Shown here: piece after piece, positions 9,434 to 18,141 of the stretch
How the letters are laid out: every line of letters starts with the position of its first letter
Position numbering within the stretch: the first letter of the stretch is position 1
Source of the DNA: Alphaproteobacteria bacterium
GTDB lineage: Bacteria; Pseudomonadota; Alphaproteobacteria; UBA828
Reading direction: 5' to 3'
DNA length: 59,234 bases
Assembly: GCA_022820945.1 (NCBI GenBank)
Contig: JAJEEP010000159.1
Location: 1-59,234 of the forward strand
Translations under genes and position numbers: made by a program
Notes under the pieces: model-generated
The model's database searches: none
What the model saw: the letters and a program-made list of their open reading frames with translations, nothing else
Told to the model about the DNA's origin: nothing

Positions 9434-10543
9434 TTATCCGTCGAGCAGGGAGACGCCGTTCTGCATGTCGAAATAATGCACGCGCTCGGTCCTGAGCGCG
9501 ATTCGCACCGGCTGGCCCGGCTCCACATGCGCATCGGGCGCCGTGATCACCGTGAGCTTCGCGCCGCCGACATCGGCGATCAGCACGCCCGTGGAGCCCA
9601 GCGCCTCGTAGAGCTCGGCGCGGCCTTCCATCACGTGCCGCCCGCCCGCGTCGGCATCGTCCGCCAGCGCCTCCAGGTGCTGTGGCCTGATGCCGGCGAC
9701 CAGGGTCAGCTCGTTGCGCGCCTCCAGCGCGGCGCCATGGTCGGCCGCGAGCGGGTAGGAAAGCTCAGTCTCCCGGCTCGCGACGTGGAGCGCGCCGTCC
9801 ACGCGCCGCAGTTCGCAGTCGATCAGGTTGATCGGCGGCTGGCCCACATGCTGGGCCACGAAGAGCGAGTTCGGCCGCTCGAAGATGTCCCGCGGCAGTC
9901 CGGTCTGCACCAGCCCCGCACGCCCCATGATGCCGACCCGGTCGCCCAGCGAGAGCGCCTCGGTGTAGTCGTGGGTCACGTAGATGGTGGCCACCGTGCG
10001 CAGCGCCTCCAGACGGTGAAACTGCTGGCGCAGCTCGTAGCGAATCCGCGCGTCGAGATGGCTGATGGGCTCGTCGAGCAGGAAGACCTCGGGCCGCTTG
10101 ACCAGGGTCCGCGCCAGCGAGATGCGCTGCATCTGGCCGCCCGAGGCCTCGTTTGGCCGGCGCGGCAGCAGCTCCTCGATGCGCAGGATCCGCGCCACCT
10201 CGGCGATGCGCGCCTCCATCTCGCTGCGCGGCAGCTTCTGCGCCCGAAGCGGGCTCGCGATGTTGTCGAAGACGCTGCGGTGCGGATAGAGCGCGTAGCT
10301 CTCGAAGGTCAGCGCCACGGGCCGGTGATAGGGCGGCACCTCGGTGATGTCCTTGCCGTTCAGGATCACCCGCCCGGCATCCGGCGATTCGAGGCCGGCG
10401 ACGATGCGCAGCAGCGTCGTCTTGCTGATGCCGGAGGGCCCCAGGATGCAGAAGAACTCGCCCTCCTCGATGGTCAGGTCGAGCTGGTCCAGGATGGGAT
10501 AGTCCCACCCCTTGCAGATTCCTTGCAGCTCCAGCCGCGCCAT
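9434..10543 (-). CDS. ABC importer ATP-binding protein (MalK/UgpC type), first copy, altered Walker A
   Basis: A 369-residue MalK-type ATPase. Several normally invariant positions differ. Walker A reads GPSGISKTT instead of GPSGCGKST, so the glycine before the lysine is serine. The Q-loop reads FESYALYPH with Glu for Gln. The signature begins with Ala (ASGGQMQR). Walker B (VFLLDEPISHLDA) and the switch His (YVTHDYTEAL) are intact. A C-terminal regulatory domain follows from about residue 235. The gene starts one base after the permease stop. The changes look like those of a degenerate or specialised site within a heterodimer rather than decay, because reading frame and length are normal. Confidence 0.87.
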   Translation of the reverse strand: MARLELQGICKGWDYPILDQLDLTIEEGEFFCILGPSGISKTTLLRIVAGLESPDAGRVILNGKDITEVPPYHRPVALTFESYALYPHRSVFDNIASPLRAQKLPRSEMEARIAEVARILRIEELLPRRPNEASGGQMQRISLARTLVKRPEVFLLDEPISHLDARIRYELRQQFHRLEALRTVATIYVTHDYTEALSLGDRVGIMGRAGLVQTGLPRDIFERPNSLFVAQHVGQPPINLIDCELRRVDGALHVASRETELSYPLAADHGAALEARNELTLVAGIRPQHLEALADDADAGGRHVMEGRAELYEALGSTGVLIADVGGAKLTVITAPDAHVEPGQPVRIALRTERVHYFDMQNGVSLLDG

Positions 10544-10544
10544 C

Positions 10545-11384
10545 TCAGCCCTTCACCACGCCGAGCGAGAGGCCGCGCACCATGTAGCGGCGCAGGATGA
10601 TGAACAGCACCACCGGCGGGATCATCGCCACCAGGCTGAACGCCATCACCAGGTTCCACAGCGTCTGGCTGCCGCTGGTGAAGCTCGGGATCACCACCGG
10701 GAAGGTCTTCACATCGGTGCCGATGAACATGTTGGCGAACAGGTACTCGTTCCACGAGAAGATCCAGCACAGCATGGCGACCGCGATCATGCCGGGGCCG
10801 ACCAGCGGCAGCGTGATGGTGAAGAACACCTTGAACGGCTTGTGTCCGTCTACGTAGGCCGCCTCCTCCAGCTCGCGCGGCACGTCGCGGAAGAACACCA
10901 TCATCAGCCACACTGCGAGCGGCATGTTGAAGACCAGGTAGAGGATGATCAGCGCCATGTGCGTGTCGGTGGTGCCGAACAGCTCCTCGAACAGGAAGAA
11001 CATCGGCAGCAGCACCGCCACCGGCGGGAACATGCGGTTGGAGAGGATCCACATCGCCACGTTCTCGCCGCCCGACTGGCGCGGGAAGCGCGCCAGCGCG
11101 TAGCCCGCCAGCGTGCCGAAGAAGAGCGAGAGAATGGTGTTGCAGGTCGCGATGATGAAGCTGTCCACCAGCGACTTGAAGTTGCCCGGCTCGTTCCAGA
11201 TCGCCGAATAGTTCTCCAGCACGAACACTTCCGGCCAGAACGTCGGCTCGATCCGGTTTACCTCCGCCACGTCCTTCAGCGAGGTGATGATCTGGAAGTA
11301 GAAGGGGAACATGATCAGCACCAGCCACACGCCGAGGAACATCAGCAGCAGCAGCCGGACCAGCTTGTAGTGCTTGACGCTCAT
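10545..11384 (-). CDS. ABC importer inner-membrane permease (second subunit)
   Basis: A 279-residue binding-protein-dependent permease of the MalG type with six predicted membrane helices. The cytoplasmic EAA loop that docks on the ATPase reads LEEAAYVDGHKPFKVFFTI. The N-terminus is a short positively charged tail followed by a long hydrophobic helix (LVRLLLLMFLGVWLVLIMF). It starts 10 bases after the first permease gene ends and is followed after one base by an ATPase gene, so the operon is tightly coupled. Confidence 0.9.
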   Translation of the reverse strand: MSVKHYKLVRLLLLMFLGVWLVLIMFPFYFQIITSLKDVAEVNRIEPTFWPEVFVLENYSAIWNEPGNFKSLVDSFIIATCNTILSLFFGTLAGYALARFPRQSGGENVAMWILSNRMFPPVAVLLPMFFLFEELFGTTDTHMALIILYLVFNMPLAVWLMMVFFRDVPRELEEAAYVDGHKPFKVFFTITLPLVGPGMIAVAMLCWIFSWNEYLFANMFIGTDVKTFPVVIPSFTSGSQTLWNLVMAFSLVAMIPPVVLFIILRRYMVRGLSLGVVKG

Positions 11385-11394
11385 GCCGGCGGCC

Positions 11395-12426
11395 TCAGGC
11401 GATCGCCTGTGCGCGCAGCACGCGCTTGAGGTAGCGCAGGAAGAGCGTGATCAGGATGATGGCGAAGAGGAAGATGATCCACGCGTAGGCAGCCGCCTCG
11501 CCGATCTCGAACTCGCGCACGCCCCGCTGATAGGCGATGTAGGCGGGCAGCTCGGACGACTGCGCCGGCCCGCCCGAGGTCATGACATAGACCTTGTCCA
11601 CGAATTTGTACGCATCCATGAAGCGAATGATGAAGGCGATGGCGATGACCTCCTTCAGCATCGGCAGCGTGATGCGCCGGAGCGTGAGGAAGGGCGAGGC
11701 GCCGTCCACCCGCGCCGCCTCGTAGATCGAGGGCGGCAGCCCCAATCGCCCGCTGAAGACGATCAGGAACGGCAGCGAGGTCCATTCCCAGATGTCGGCG
11801 ATGGTGATGGTCCAGAGCGAGACGCCGATCTGGAACCACTCGATATGCGCCTGGATCAGGCCGATATCGAGCAGCGCCTGGTTGATCGCGCCGTTCGACG
11901 GATTGAAGAGGAAGCGCCACAGCACGCCCACGATCGAGGGCGGCAGCATCATGGGCATCACCAGGATGACCAGGATCACCAGCCGGGCCGCGTTGTTGCG
12001 CACGCAGTGGTGCAGAATCAGCGCGAGCGCGGTGCCGATCACCACCTGCAGCACGGCGCCGAAGAACAGGTACTGGATCAGGTGGAGCACCGAGCCGTGG
12101 AAGCGGTCCGAGGTCAACACCCGCTCGAAGTTGGTGAAGCCGATCAGCCCGTAGTCGCCCTTGAACAGGCTCACCATGTTGATGTCGTGGAAGGCGTAGT
12201 ACGCCATCTGCACGGTCGGATAGGCGACGATGAAGAGCAGCACCGCGATGGGCACGCCGACCATCACCCGCGGCACCCAGCGGTTGACGATCAGCGAGCG
12301 CGTGCTGCCGCGCTTCTTCTTGAACCATTCCGGGAGCTCGTCGTCCCGCCAGTGGCGGATCGTCGCGGCCGACACCGTGTAGTCTGTGCCGCTTCGCGTC
12401 GGCCCCTCGCCCGTGCTCACGGCCAC
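11395..12426 (-). CDS. ABC importer inner-membrane permease (first subunit), first gene of operon
   Basis: A 343-residue permease of the MalF/UgpA type. A soluble N-terminal extension of about 50 residues precedes the first membrane helix. The EAA loop is YEAARVDGASPFLTLRRIT. It leads a leftward operon of permease, permease, ATPase, ATPase and binding protein. The start used is GTG at 12426; no good ribosome site precedes it, and a second GTG two codons on is possible, so the exact start is unsure. No regulator gene accompanies the operon. Confidence 0.87.
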   Translation of the reverse strand: MAVSTGEGPTRSGTDYTVSAATIRHWRDDELPEWFKKKRGSTRSLIVNRWVPRVMVGVPIAVLLFIVAYPTVQMAYYAFHDINMVSLFKGDYGLIGFTNFERVLTSDRFHGSVLHLIQYLFFGAVLQVVIGTALALILHHCVRNNAARLVILVILVMPMMLPPSIVGVLWRFLFNPSNGAINQALLDIGLIQAHIEWFQIGVSLWTITIADIWEWTSLPFLIVFSGRLGLPPSIYEAARVDGASPFLTLRRITLPMLKEVIAIAFIIRFMDAYKFVDKVYVMTSGGPAQSSELPAYIAYQRGVREFEIGEAAAYAWIIFLFAIILITLFLRYLKRVLRAQAIA

Positions 12427-12739
12427 GCGTCAGTACCCGGTCGGGATGTCCGAAGAGACGAGTGGGCTGGGGCTGGCGCTGCCCCGCGCGCAAGGCCGCA
12501 GGCGCGTGCCCGATGACGTGACCGTCGCCGGCCGATACGGGTTAGCCACATCCCCTCCATCGTCCGCAGCCGGCCGGCCGCGTCGCTCTCCTCGCAGCCA
12601 GTACTTGACGCGCCCATCCGGGGGAGTCAAGCGAGGCAGGCTGCGCCGCCTCGGAGCCGGGCATGGTGGGCGAATTCGCTCTCTTTCGGAGCCCGGTCCT
12701 GCCTGCCTGCCTCAGCAAAATGGGTTAGGTTCCGCCGCC
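12427..12739. other. Divergent intergenic region, importer operon / MATE gene
   Basis: A 313-base gap between two divergently transcribed genes; I see no convincing gene in it. It contains CTTGAC (12604-12609) and GTCAAG (12626-12631) as an inverted repeat, and GAGGCAGG (12633-12640) with CCTGCCTC (12706-12713) as a more distant one. TTGAC appears on both strands as a possible -35 element, but no acceptable -10 lies at the right distance on either strand. Both promoters should be here, unlocated. Confidence 0.5.
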
Positions 12740-14122
12740 ATGACCAAGGGAGTCGCCGTCGCGCCCGAACGGCCCGCCAGCCGGGCCATGTCGTTCGAGC
12801 GCCACCTGATTCGGACCGCCCGGTTCGCCGGCCCGGTGATCCTCGCGCGCGCGGGCCTGCTGGTCATGGTCGCGATCGATTCCGCCATGCTGGGCCACTA
12901 CGGCACCGCCTCCCTCGCCTACTACGCGGCGGCGAACGCCGCGCAGGTGGTGATGATCCTGATCGGCGTGGGCCTGCTGCAGGGCACGGTGATCGTCGTC
13001 TCCCAGGCCCACGGTGCGCGCGACCACGCCGCCTGCGGCGCCTACTGGCGGGTGAGCTTCGTTCACGGCGCGGTCCTCGGCGTCGCCATGGGCCTGATCT
13101 GCCTGCTCGGCCGCTACACCCTCGATGCGACCGGCCAGTCGCCCGAAGTCGTCGCCGGCGGCGGCCGCGTGCTCGACATGATCGCCTGGGGCTCCCCGCC
13201 TCTGATGATGTGGGTGGTGTGCACCCACTTCCTGGAGGGCCTCAGCCGGCCGATCCCCGGCATGCTGGTCATGTTCGGCGCGGTGCTGCTCAACGCGCTG
13301 CTAAACTGGATCCTCATTTTCGGCAACCTGGGCGGCCCGGAGCTGGGGGCGGAGGGCGCCGCCATCGCGACCTCGCTGGTGCGCTGGGTCATGTTCGCAG
13401 CGCTGCTGCTCGTCGTGCTGCGTCAGCCCGATGCCCGCGCGCTCGGCATCCACCGGCCCGCCGGCGACGTCTGGGCAATCTCGAAGCGGCTCAGGCGACT
13501 CGGCTATCCGCTCGGTGCCGCGCGGGGGCTCGAGACCTCGGCGTTCGCCGCGCTGGTCATGTTCGCAGGCCATCTCGGCACGGTGCCTCTTGCCGCCTTT
13601 CAGATCGGCTACAATCTGATCGGGCTCGTCTTCATGGTCGCCATCGGCACCGCAGGGGCGAGCATGGTCCGGGTCGGGAACGCGGTCGGCCGGCGCAACG
13701 CCACAGACATCGTGCGCGCCGGCTGGGCCGGCGTCCTGCTCATCGCCTGCCTCATGGCCGGCTTCGCCGGCCCGTTCCTCGGCCTCGGCCTGCCGTTGGC
13801 AAGGCTCTACACCGACGATCCCCTGGTGCTGCCGCTTGCCGCTTCGCTTATCGGCGTTTGCGGTATCATCCTGGTGTTCGACGGCATGCAGGCGGTGCTG
13901 ATGGGCGCGCTGCGCGGCGTCGCCGACGTGTGGGTGCCGCCGGGGCTCCAGCTCATCTCCTGGTGGTTCATCATGGTGCCCATCGGCTACGTGCTGGCCT
14001 TCGTGGTCGGGATCGGCGTCGACGGCCTGATGTGGGGCATTCTGGCGGGCGCGCTCAGCGCCAGCATATTCCTCTCGGGCCGCTTCCTCGCCGTCGCCCG
14101 ACGCCCGATCGCCCGCTATTGA
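12740..14122 (+). CDS. MATE family efflux transporter
   Basis: A 460-residue inner-membrane protein with about twelve hydrophobic segments arranged as two similar halves, as in the NorM/DinF superfamily of cation-coupled multidrug exporters. The early motif DSAMLGHYG after the first helix is characteristic. The mid-region (NALLNWILIFG, GAEGAAIATSLVRW) and second half (GNAVGRRNA) also match. The ATG at 12740 is used; an ATG 48 bases on (MSFERHLIRTARF) is an alternative, as neither has a strong ribosome site. The substrate is not predictable. It stands between the importer operon and chvI and is probably transcribed alone. Confidence 0.88.
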   Translation: MTKGVAVAPERPASRAMSFERHLIRTARFAGPVILARAGLLVMVAIDSAMLGHYGTASLAYYAAANAAQVVMILIGVGLLQGTVIVVSQAHGARDHAACGAYWRVSFVHGAVLGVAMGLICLLGRYTLDATGQSPEVVAGGGRVLDMIAWGSPPLMMWVVCTHFLEGLSRPIPGMLVMFGAVLLNALLNWILIFGNLGGPELGAEGAAIATSLVRWVMFAALLLVVLRQPDARALGIHRPAGDVWAISKRLRRLGYPLGAARGLETSAFAALVMFAGHLGTVPLAAFQIGYNLIGLVFMVAIGTAGASMVRVGNAVGRRNATDIVRAGWAGVLLIACLMAGFAGPFLGLGLPLARLYTDDPLVLPLAASLIGVCGIILVFDGMQAVLMGALRGVADVWVPPGLQLISWWFIMVPIGYVLAFVVGIGVDGLMWGILAGALSASIFLSGRFLAVARRPIARY

Positions 14123-14198
14123 CGCGCGCCGTGCCGACACGAACGCCGGATTGGTGCCCCAAAATCGCCACAGTGAGGCCATACTTGGGGCAACCGCC

Positions 14199-14208
14199 GG
14201 AGGAGGAG
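14199..14208 (+). promoter_or_regulatory. Strong ribosome-binding site that fixes the GTG start of chvI
   Basis: GGAGGAGGAG lies seven bases before GTG at 14216. It is the best Shine-Dalgarno sequence nearby and supports the non-ATG start. Confidence 0.7.
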
Positions 14209-14215
14209 TGACACG

Positions 14216-14908
14216 GTGCCTGCGACCATCGCGCTCGTCGACGACGATCAGCACCTGCTCACCTCGGTCACCATGGCGCTCGAGGCCGAGGGCTTCGTCG
14301 TCCGGCCCCACAGCGATCCGGTCAAGGCGCTGCAGGACCTGCTCAGCAAGCCGGTCGACCTCGCGGTGCTCGACATCAAGATGCCGCAGATGGACGGCCT
14401 GGAGCTGCTCGCCCGGCTGCGCGAGCACTCGTCGCTCCCCGTGGTGTTCCTGACCTCGAAGGACGCCGAGGACGACCAGCTCTACGGGCTCAGCCAGGGC
14501 GCAGACGACTACATCACCAAGCCCTTCTCGGTGCGCCTGCTCGTCGGGCGCATCCGGGCGATCCTGCGGCGCGCCGAGCCGGTCCAGAGCGCCGACGGAA
14601 CCCGCGCGCTCATGGTGCGGGGCGCCCTCGTGCTGGACGAGGACCGCCATCTCTGCACCTGGCAGGGCGAGGCGCTCTCCCTCACGGTGACCGAGTTCCT
14701 GCTGCTGAAGGCGCTGGCCCAGCGCCCCGGCCACGTGAAGAGCCGGAACCAGTTGATGGATGCCGCCTACGGCGACCAGATCTATGTCGAGGACCGCACC
14801 ATCGACAGCCATGTCAAGCGCATTCGCAAGAAGTTCAGGGCCATCGATCCGGCCTTCTCGCAGATCGAGACGCTGTATGGTGTCGGCTACCGATACACCG
14901 CGCCGTGA
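14216..14908 (+). CDS. chvI: Response regulator ChvI (OmpR family)
   Basis: A 230-residue two-component regulator. The receiver domain has the acidic pair Asp10/Asp11, phospho-acceptor Asp53 in [15 protein letters not shown], and the TKPFS lysine. A winged-helix DNA-binding domain follows ([44 protein letters not shown]). The start [19 protein letters not shown] matches ChvI closely. In rhizobia, Agrobacterium and Brucella the ChvG/ChvI (BvrS/BvrR) pair controls envelope, acid-stress and carbon genes including pckA. chvG follows with a 32-base overlap. Confidence 0.93.
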   Translation: MPATIALVDDDQHLLTSVTMALEAEGFVVRPHSDPVKALQDLLSKPVDLAVLDIKMPQMDGLELLARLREHSSLPVVFLTSKDAEDDQLYGLSQGADDYITKPFSVRLLVGRIRAILRRAEPVQSADGTRALMVRGALVLDEDRHLCTWQGEALSLTVTEFLLLKALAQRPGHVKSRNQLMDAAYGDQIYVEDRTIDSHVKRIRKKFRAIDPAFSQIETLYGVGYRYTAP

Positions 14909-16589
14909 TCCGGTCGAAGACGATCTGAAGGCGGCGCCGGCCGCTCCCCCGGCGAGGGCCAGTCGCAGGCGCCGCCCGCGCATCGGCTTCCCGCTGACCG
15001 CCCGCATCCTTGCCATCAACGTCATGGCGCTGGGGGTGCTGGTCGCGGGCTTCTTCTATCTTGACCAAATGCAGCGCGATTTGATGGACGACAGGCTGGA
15101 CGCAATCGCGCGCGAGGCCACCCTGCTGGCCGCTGCGCTCGGCGAGAGCGCGGTGGACACCGCCAACCCGTCGGAGGCGGGTCTCGGCCCCACCGACGCC
15201 GCGACCCTGATCTACCGGCTGAACCTCCCGAGCGATACGCGCGCGCTGCTCTTCAACGCCGATGGCACTCTCGCCGTCGATTCATGGCGGCTGCCGATGG
15301 CGCCGGTGCAGACGACGGAGCTGCCGCCCCCGGAGGAAGGCCGTGGCGCGCTCGGCCGGGCGGCAGACGCCGCCTACGACTGGATTACCGCGCGGCTGCC
15401 CCCGCGCACGACGGTGCCGCTCTACATCGAGCCGCTGAACCCGCAAGCGGCAGACTTCCCCAAGGTGTTGAGCGCGCTGCAAGGCACCGCGGAGCGCGCC
15501 ATGCACAGAACGCAAGACGCCCGGCTGGTCGCCGTCGTATCCGCGCCGATCCAGCCGTTCCGCCGGATTCAGGGCGCCCTGTTGTTGGTTGCGGATGCAA
15601 ACGACGTGCTGGAAAGCGTCCGCAACGCCCGCTTCACCATCCTCCAGGCGTTCTGCATTGCGCTCGGCATCACCATCGTCCTGAGCCTCTTCTTCGCCGG
15701 CACGATCGCCCGGCCCGTGCGCCGGCTCGCGCGTGCGGCGGAGCGGGTCCGCGCCGGCGGCGGGCGCAAGGTGGCAATCCCCGACTTCACGGCGCGTAAC
15801 GACGAAATCGGGCGGCTCTCCGGCGCGCTACGGGACATGACTGAGGCGCTCTGGGTGCGCATGGACGCGATCGAACGCTTCGTCGCCGACGTGGCGCACG
15901 AGGTGAAGAATCCGCTCAGCTCAGTGCTCAGCGCCGTCGATACCGCCCAGCGCGTCGACGATGAAGAGAAGCGCGCGAAGCTGCTCGCGCTCATCGGTGA
16001 AGACGTGAAGCGGCTCGACCGGCTACTGAGCCAAATTGCCGACGCCTCCAAGATCGATACGGAATTGTTCCGCGCCCGGCTGGAGCCGGTGGACCTCGGC
16101 GCCATGCTGACCACGCTTGCGGAGATGCACGGCGCTGCCGCCGCGATGACCGAAGACTCCGCCGCCGTCCGCGTCGAGATTCAGGGCGGCGGCCCGTTCG
16201 TCGTGTCCGGCGTCGAGGACCGCCTCGCCCAGGTGCTTCAGAACCTCATAAGCAACGCCCGCTCGTTCAGCCCGCCGGGCGGGAGGGTCATGCTGGGCAT
16301 GCGCCGGGACGGCAGCCAGGTCATGGTCAGCGTCCACGATGACGGTCCCGGCGTGACGCCCGGCATGGAGGAGGCGATCTTCCGGCGCTTCTACACCGAC
16401 CGCCCGGAGGGCGAGCCGTTCGGCGCCCACTCCGGCCTCGGGCTCAGCATCTCGCGCCAGATCGCCGAGGCCCACGGCGGCCGGCTGAGCTGTGTCAACC
16501 GGCGCGACGGGACGGGCGCCATCGTTGGTGCTAGCTTCCGTCTGGAGCTTCCCGCCGCGGATATCGCCCGGCCGGCCGCCTCAGCCTGA
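14877..16589 (+). CDS. chvG: Sensor histidine kinase ChvG
   Basis: A 570-residue inner-membrane kinase, partner of ChvI. After a basic cytoplasmic N-terminus come a membrane helix near residue 45, a periplasmic sensor domain of about 200 residues, a second helix and a HAMP domain. The phospho-acceptor is His341 in [14 protein letters not shown], followed by an ATPase domain ([27 protein letters not shown]). The start is ATG at 14877 inside the end of chvI; a GTG one codon later is equally possible. In many alphaproteobacteria hprK and PTS genes follow chvG. Here the gene is followed by a convergent gene and none of those are present. Confidence 0.92.
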   Translation: MVSATDTPRRDPVEDDLKAAPAAPPARASRRRRPRIGFPLTARILAINVMALGVLVAGFFYLDQMQRDLMDDRLDAIAREATLLAAALGESAVDTANPSEAGLGPTDAATLIYRLNLPSDTRALLFNADGTLAVDSWRLPMAPVQTTELPPPEEGRGALGRAADAAYDWITARLPPRTTVPLYIEPLNPQAADFPKVLSALQGTAERAMHRTQDARLVAVVSAPIQPFRRIQGALLLVADANDVLESVRNARFTILQAFCIALGITIVLSLFFAGTIARPVRRLARAAERVRAGGGRKVAIPDFTARNDEIGRLSGALRDMTEALWVRMDAIERFVADVAHEVKNPLSSVLSAVDTAQRVDDEEKRAKLLALIGEDVKRLDRLLSQIADASKIDTELFRARLEPVDLGAMLTTLAEMHGAAAAMTEDSAAVRVEIQGGGPFVVSGVEDRLAQVLQNLISNARSFSPPGGRVMLGMRRDGSQVMVSVHDDGPGVTPGMEEAIFRRFYTDRPEGEPFGAHSGLGLSISRQIAEAHGGRLSCVNRRDGTGAIVGASFRLELPAADIARPAASA

Positions 16590-16619
16590 ACGCGCCAAGC
16601 TTCGCGCCAATTGCACCTC

Positions 16620-16826
16620 TCAGTGGACGCTGGGCGGCTCCAGCTGGTGCTGGCGGGCCGCGGCGAACTTGAGCTGGCGGTCAGGCGCGACGCCGAGGCG
16701 GCGGCCGTCCGGCGCGTGGATGTCGAAGACGATGGCACCGTCCACCACAACTTCCCGGATGTAGCCGGTGAAGAAGTGCGCGTACTCCCTCCGCTCGCCG
16801 GCAATCGCCCGATCACCATCATTCAT
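16620..16826 (-). CDS. Small DUF1150-like protein
   Basis: A 68-residue protein. The C-terminal half (VFDIHAPDGRRLGVAPDRQ, then HQLEPPSVH at the end) resembles the short alphaproteobacterial DUF1150 family, whose members commonly end in a similar PVSVH; function unknown. Two ATGs lie close together; 16826 is preferred because a GGAGG ribosome site sits at a normal distance from it and abuts the other. Directly upstream in the leader is a 19-base inverted repeat (16841-16900). The gene converges on chvG with a 30-base gap. The family call rests on memory of the motif. Confidence 0.6.
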   Translation of the reverse strand: MNDGDRAIAGERREYAHFFTGYIREVVVDGAIVFDIHAPDGRRLGVAPDRQLKFAAARQHQLEPPSVH

Positions 16827-16840
16827 GACCATCCTCCTCT

Positions 16841-16900
16841 AACCCACATTTCTCACGAGCAGAGCCCCGATGCACACACTACTCGTGAGAAATGCGGGTT
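16841..16900 (-). repeat. 19-base inverted repeat ahead of the DUF1150-like gene
   Basis: Arms 16841-16859 and 16882-16900 are complementary at 18 of 19 positions, with one T/C difference that would be G-U in RNA, around a 22-base loop. The repeat ends two bases before the AGAGGAGG ribosome site of the downstream gene, so a transcript from upstream would carry a long stem just before translation starts. It could be a leader structure or a dispersed palindromic element. Confidence 0.8.
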
Positions 16901-16930
16901 AGTCCACCAACCGACCACACGCGATCACGA

Positions 16931-16975
16931 TCCCACCTCCGTGGGGAGGAGAGGGCCGGGGCGAGGGGGAGGCCC
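16931..16975. repeat. GC-rich C/G-tract element resembling a widespread intergenic repeat
   Basis: Read on the minus strand the segment contains CCCCTCGCCCCGGCCCTCTC, similar to the CCCTCACCCCGGCCCTCTCC element seen between genes in many GC-rich bacteria. A small CCTCC/GGAGG palindrome adjoins it. It lies between coq7 and the DUF1150-like gene. Only one copy is seen in this window. Confidence 0.4.
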
Positions 16976-17056
16976 AGAACCGCAAGGCATGTGAACTGGC
17001 GGAGGCGTAGCCACCGCGTGCGAGACCATCGGGTCGGAAAGTGCGCCAAGCCCGCC

Positions 17057-17641
17057 CTATACCCGTTCCGAGAGCCAGATGGCGAGGCGGGTGCCGCGCT
17101 TGACCGCGGCGGAGAGCGCCTCGTAGCCGGGCGCCTGCTCGGCCCCATGGGCGAGGCCGGCCTCGCGGTGCCGGGCCTCGTCGGCGCCGAATTCCTCGAG
17201 GGTTTGGCGCAGCTCGGCCTCGTCGTCGCCGAGGCAGTTGGCCTGACCCGCGTAGTGCTGCTCGATCACTTCCTCGACCGCGACGGTGCACGCCATCGCC
17301 GCCCGCTCGCCCAGCAGCGCGCTCGCCGCACCCAGCGCGAAGCCCGCGACGTGCCAGACCGGCGACAGCGCGGTGGGCCGCACCCGGCGCTCGACCAGCA
17401 ACGCGTCGAAGGTGTCCAGATGCGCCTGCTCGGCCTCGGCCATCTCGCGGATCGCGGGCGCGGCGGCGCTCTTGCCGAGCACCGCGAGCTGGCCGTCGTA
17501 GATCCGCCTGGCGCCGTACTCGCCGGCGTGATCGACCCGGATCATGCGGGCGATCGTCTCCTCCCGGGTGGGATCGCCGGGCAGCCGGTCCTCGCCCGTG
17601 ATTTTGGGCCGCGCCTCTTCGCGTGTCTCGTCCTTGCTCAT
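17057..17641 (-). CDS. coq7: Demethoxyubiquinone hydroxylase Coq7
   Basis: A 194-residue di-iron hydroxylase that carries out a late ring hydroxylation in ubiquinone synthesis. The ferritin-like fold shows paired iron-ligand motifs: VDHAGEYGARRIY and EAEQAHLDTF in the first half, EEVIEQHY and FGADEARHRE in the second. Its ATG overlaps the dsbB stop as ATGA at 17638-17641, which settles the start over an ATG five codons upstream. It is the distal gene of maoC-dsbB-coq7. Downstream is a repeat-like stretch, then the DUF1150-like gene. Confidence 0.93.
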   Translation of the reverse strand: MSKDETREEARPKITGEDRLPGDPTREETIARMIRVDHAGEYGARRIYDGQLAVLGKSAAAPAIREMAEAEQAHLDTFDALLVERRVRPTALSPVWHVAGFALGAASALLGERAAMACTVAVEEVIEQHYAGQANCLGDDEAELRQTLEEFGADEARHREAGLAHGAEQAPGYEALSAAVKRGTRLAIWLSERV

Positions 17642-18138
17642 GTGCCGGCCCTCCACAGCCGGACCGCGCCATACGCCGCCACACCGGCCATGATTACCGA
17701 GGCGATGGCGTTCCAGCCCGCGAGCGAGACGCCAATCAGCGACCAGGGCACCTCGTCACAGCGGGTGAGCGGTGCCGACATGACCTGGGCCCTTATGTCC
17801 TCGATCGTGCCGCCGCTCATCGGCGCGGCGCACGCGCTCGCGAACCAGCCCTGCTCGACGCCGACATGGTAGACGCCGTAGCCCGTCGTCACCAGAAGCG
17901 CGAGGCTGCAGAGCGCGAGCAGCGCCAGCCGCGCCCGGCCATCCCCGACGATGACGGCGACGAGGCCCAGCCCGAGGACGGCGAAGTGGGGATAGCGCTG
18001 GATCAGGCAGAGCGGGCAAGGATGGAGCCCGCCCACGTGTTGCGAGAGATAGGCGCCAAGCAGCAGGCCGGCGCTGGCCGCCGCGACGAGGAGCGGGATG
18101 GCGCGCGCGCCCACCCATCGCTGCATCGTCGCCACCAA
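17638..18138 (-). CDS. dsbB: Disulfide bond formation protein B
   Basis: A 166-residue inner-membrane protein with four membrane helices. DsbB reoxidises periplasmic DsbA and passes electrons to ubiquinone. The first catalytic pair Cys41/Cys44 (HPCPLCLIQRY) and the second pair (SACAAP and TRCDEVPWSL) are both present. An alternative start is Met5. It is translationally coupled to coq7 through an ATGA overlap, pairing a quinone-using enzyme with a quinone-making one. The maoC stop lies three bases upstream. Confidence 0.9.
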   Translation of the reverse strand: MVATMQRWVGARAIPLLVAAASAGLLLGAYLSQHVGGLHPCPLCLIQRYPHFAVLGLGLVAVIVGDGRARLALLALCSLALLVTTGYGVYHVGVEQGWFASACAAPMSGGTIEDIRAQVMSAPLTRCDEVPWSLIGVSLAGWNAIASVIMAGVAAYGAVRLWRAGT

Positions 18139-18141
18139 GGA

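Noticed and set aside
13301..15025. 574-codon minus-strand frame opposite the MATE gene and chvI
   Set aside because: Same shadow effect; the plus strand carries clear MATE and ChvI motifs and the antisense product has no recognisable domain.
16841..16900. Intrinsic terminator for coq7
   Set aside because: It is more than 150 bases past coq7, lacks a T-run, and abuts the ribosome site of the next gene instead.
14877..17056. hprK or PTS genes after chvG
   Set aside because: No open frame in the region carries HPr kinase, EIIA or HPr motifs; only the small DUF1150-like gene is there.
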